The translations under genes were made by a program, and so were the position numbers. The notes beneath the pieces were generated by a model, which saw only the letters and a program-made list of their open reading frames with translations, searched no databases and was not told the origin of the DNA. A stretch of DNA of 48,912 nucleotides from an uncultured Faecalibacterium sp. Its GTDB lineage: Bacteria > Bacillota > Clostridia > Oscillospirales > Ruminococcaceae. The DNA is taken from contig CALWZK010000082.1 of NCBI GenBank assembly GCA_944386015.1, positions 1 to 48,912 of the forward strand, read 5' to 3'. Shown in pieces: positions 48,835 to 48,912 of this stretch; position 1 is the first letter of the stretch; each line of letters starts with the position of its first letter.

Positions 48835-48912
48835 TGTGAAGTGACCCCAAAAAGTTAGACAATAATTTGAAATAAAAATAGTTCAAACAGCCGAAAGGGC
48901 TTGTTGTCTGTG
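48835..48912. mobile_element. End of a probable IS3-family insertion sequence (continues off window)
   Basis: The sequence beginning TGTGAAGTGACCCCAAAAAG and continuing TTAGACAATAAT closely resembles terminal inverted repeats of IS3/IS150-type elements, which typically start TG and contain CCCCAAAAAGTTAGACA-like sequence. It is more AT-rich than the flanking genes. Transposase genes would lie beyond the window, so family and orientation are inferred from the end only. Confidence 0.55.

Noticed and set aside
1-48912. CRISPR array, rRNA, prophage
   Set aside because: No regularly spaced repeats, no rRNA-like sequence and no phage structural genes seen on either strand.

Overview
The window comes from a high-GC anaerobic Firmicute. 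Evidence is the GGAGG-type ribosome binding sites, TTGACA/TATAAT promoters with 16-17 bp spacers, frequent GTG and TTG starts, and a gene set of SigI/RsgI, SdpR/SdpI, an archaeal-type AspRS, hybrid cluster protein and tungsten/molybdenum aldehyde oxidoreductase-family genes. The best fit is a gut Clostridia of the Oscillospiraceae/Ruminococcaceae type; the genus cannot be read from the sequence. No rRNA, tRNA, CRISPR array or prophage was recognised. The only mobile-element signal is what looks like the end of an IS3-family element at the right edge.

Positions 1-12.3 kb are mostly minus strand: a partial aspartyl-tRNA synthetase, a CNNM/CBS membrane protein, a COG0523 GTPase, aminopeptidase C, asparagine synthetase B, a MoxR/DUF58/membrane-protein operon, and an SdpR/SdpI pair with a clear palindromic operator. 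From 12.4 to 19.2 kb come an HxlR regulator, a VanRS-like two-component pair, a SigI/RsgI pair, a short-chain dehydrogenase and a rhodanese-fused CoA-disulfide-reductase-like flavoprotein. From 19.3 to 25.7 kb come a murD/acetyltransferase/Met-gamma-lyase-like operon, a solute-binding lipoprotein with a hairpin-rich leader, and an XRE regulator with two small membrane proteins.

Positions 25.8-30.8 kb hold a compact plus-strand operon: circularly permuted ATP-grasp, alpha-E protein, transglutaminase-like protein and two aspartoacylase-like M14 proteins, the second of which seems to lack catalytic residues. This looks like a little-characterised peptide or amide metabolism system. It has a terminator-like hairpin directly after its promoter and a second hairpin over an internal ribosome binding site.

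Positions 31.2-45.5 kb form a molybdenum/tungsten island, almost all minus strand. In transcription order it runs DUF1653, fdhD, an FMN-binding membrane protein, a ydhY-like ferredoxin, a ydhV-like aldehyde:ferredoxin-oxidoreductase-family enzyme, ydhW, then moeA, mobB, a Cys-tailed MoeA-like protein, moaC, moaA, a MOSC-MogA fusion and modABC. The sequence therefore couples oxyanion uptake, cofactor synthesis and a probable flavin/Fe-S-linked oxidoreductase. Between ydhW and moeA is a multi-helix leader RNA ending in a strong terminator, placed where a Moco/Tuco-type riboswitch would be expected. The window ends with hcp, a cupin and a divergent Crp/Fnr (HcpR-like) regulator, a nitrosative-stress module, followed by the apparent IS3-family end.
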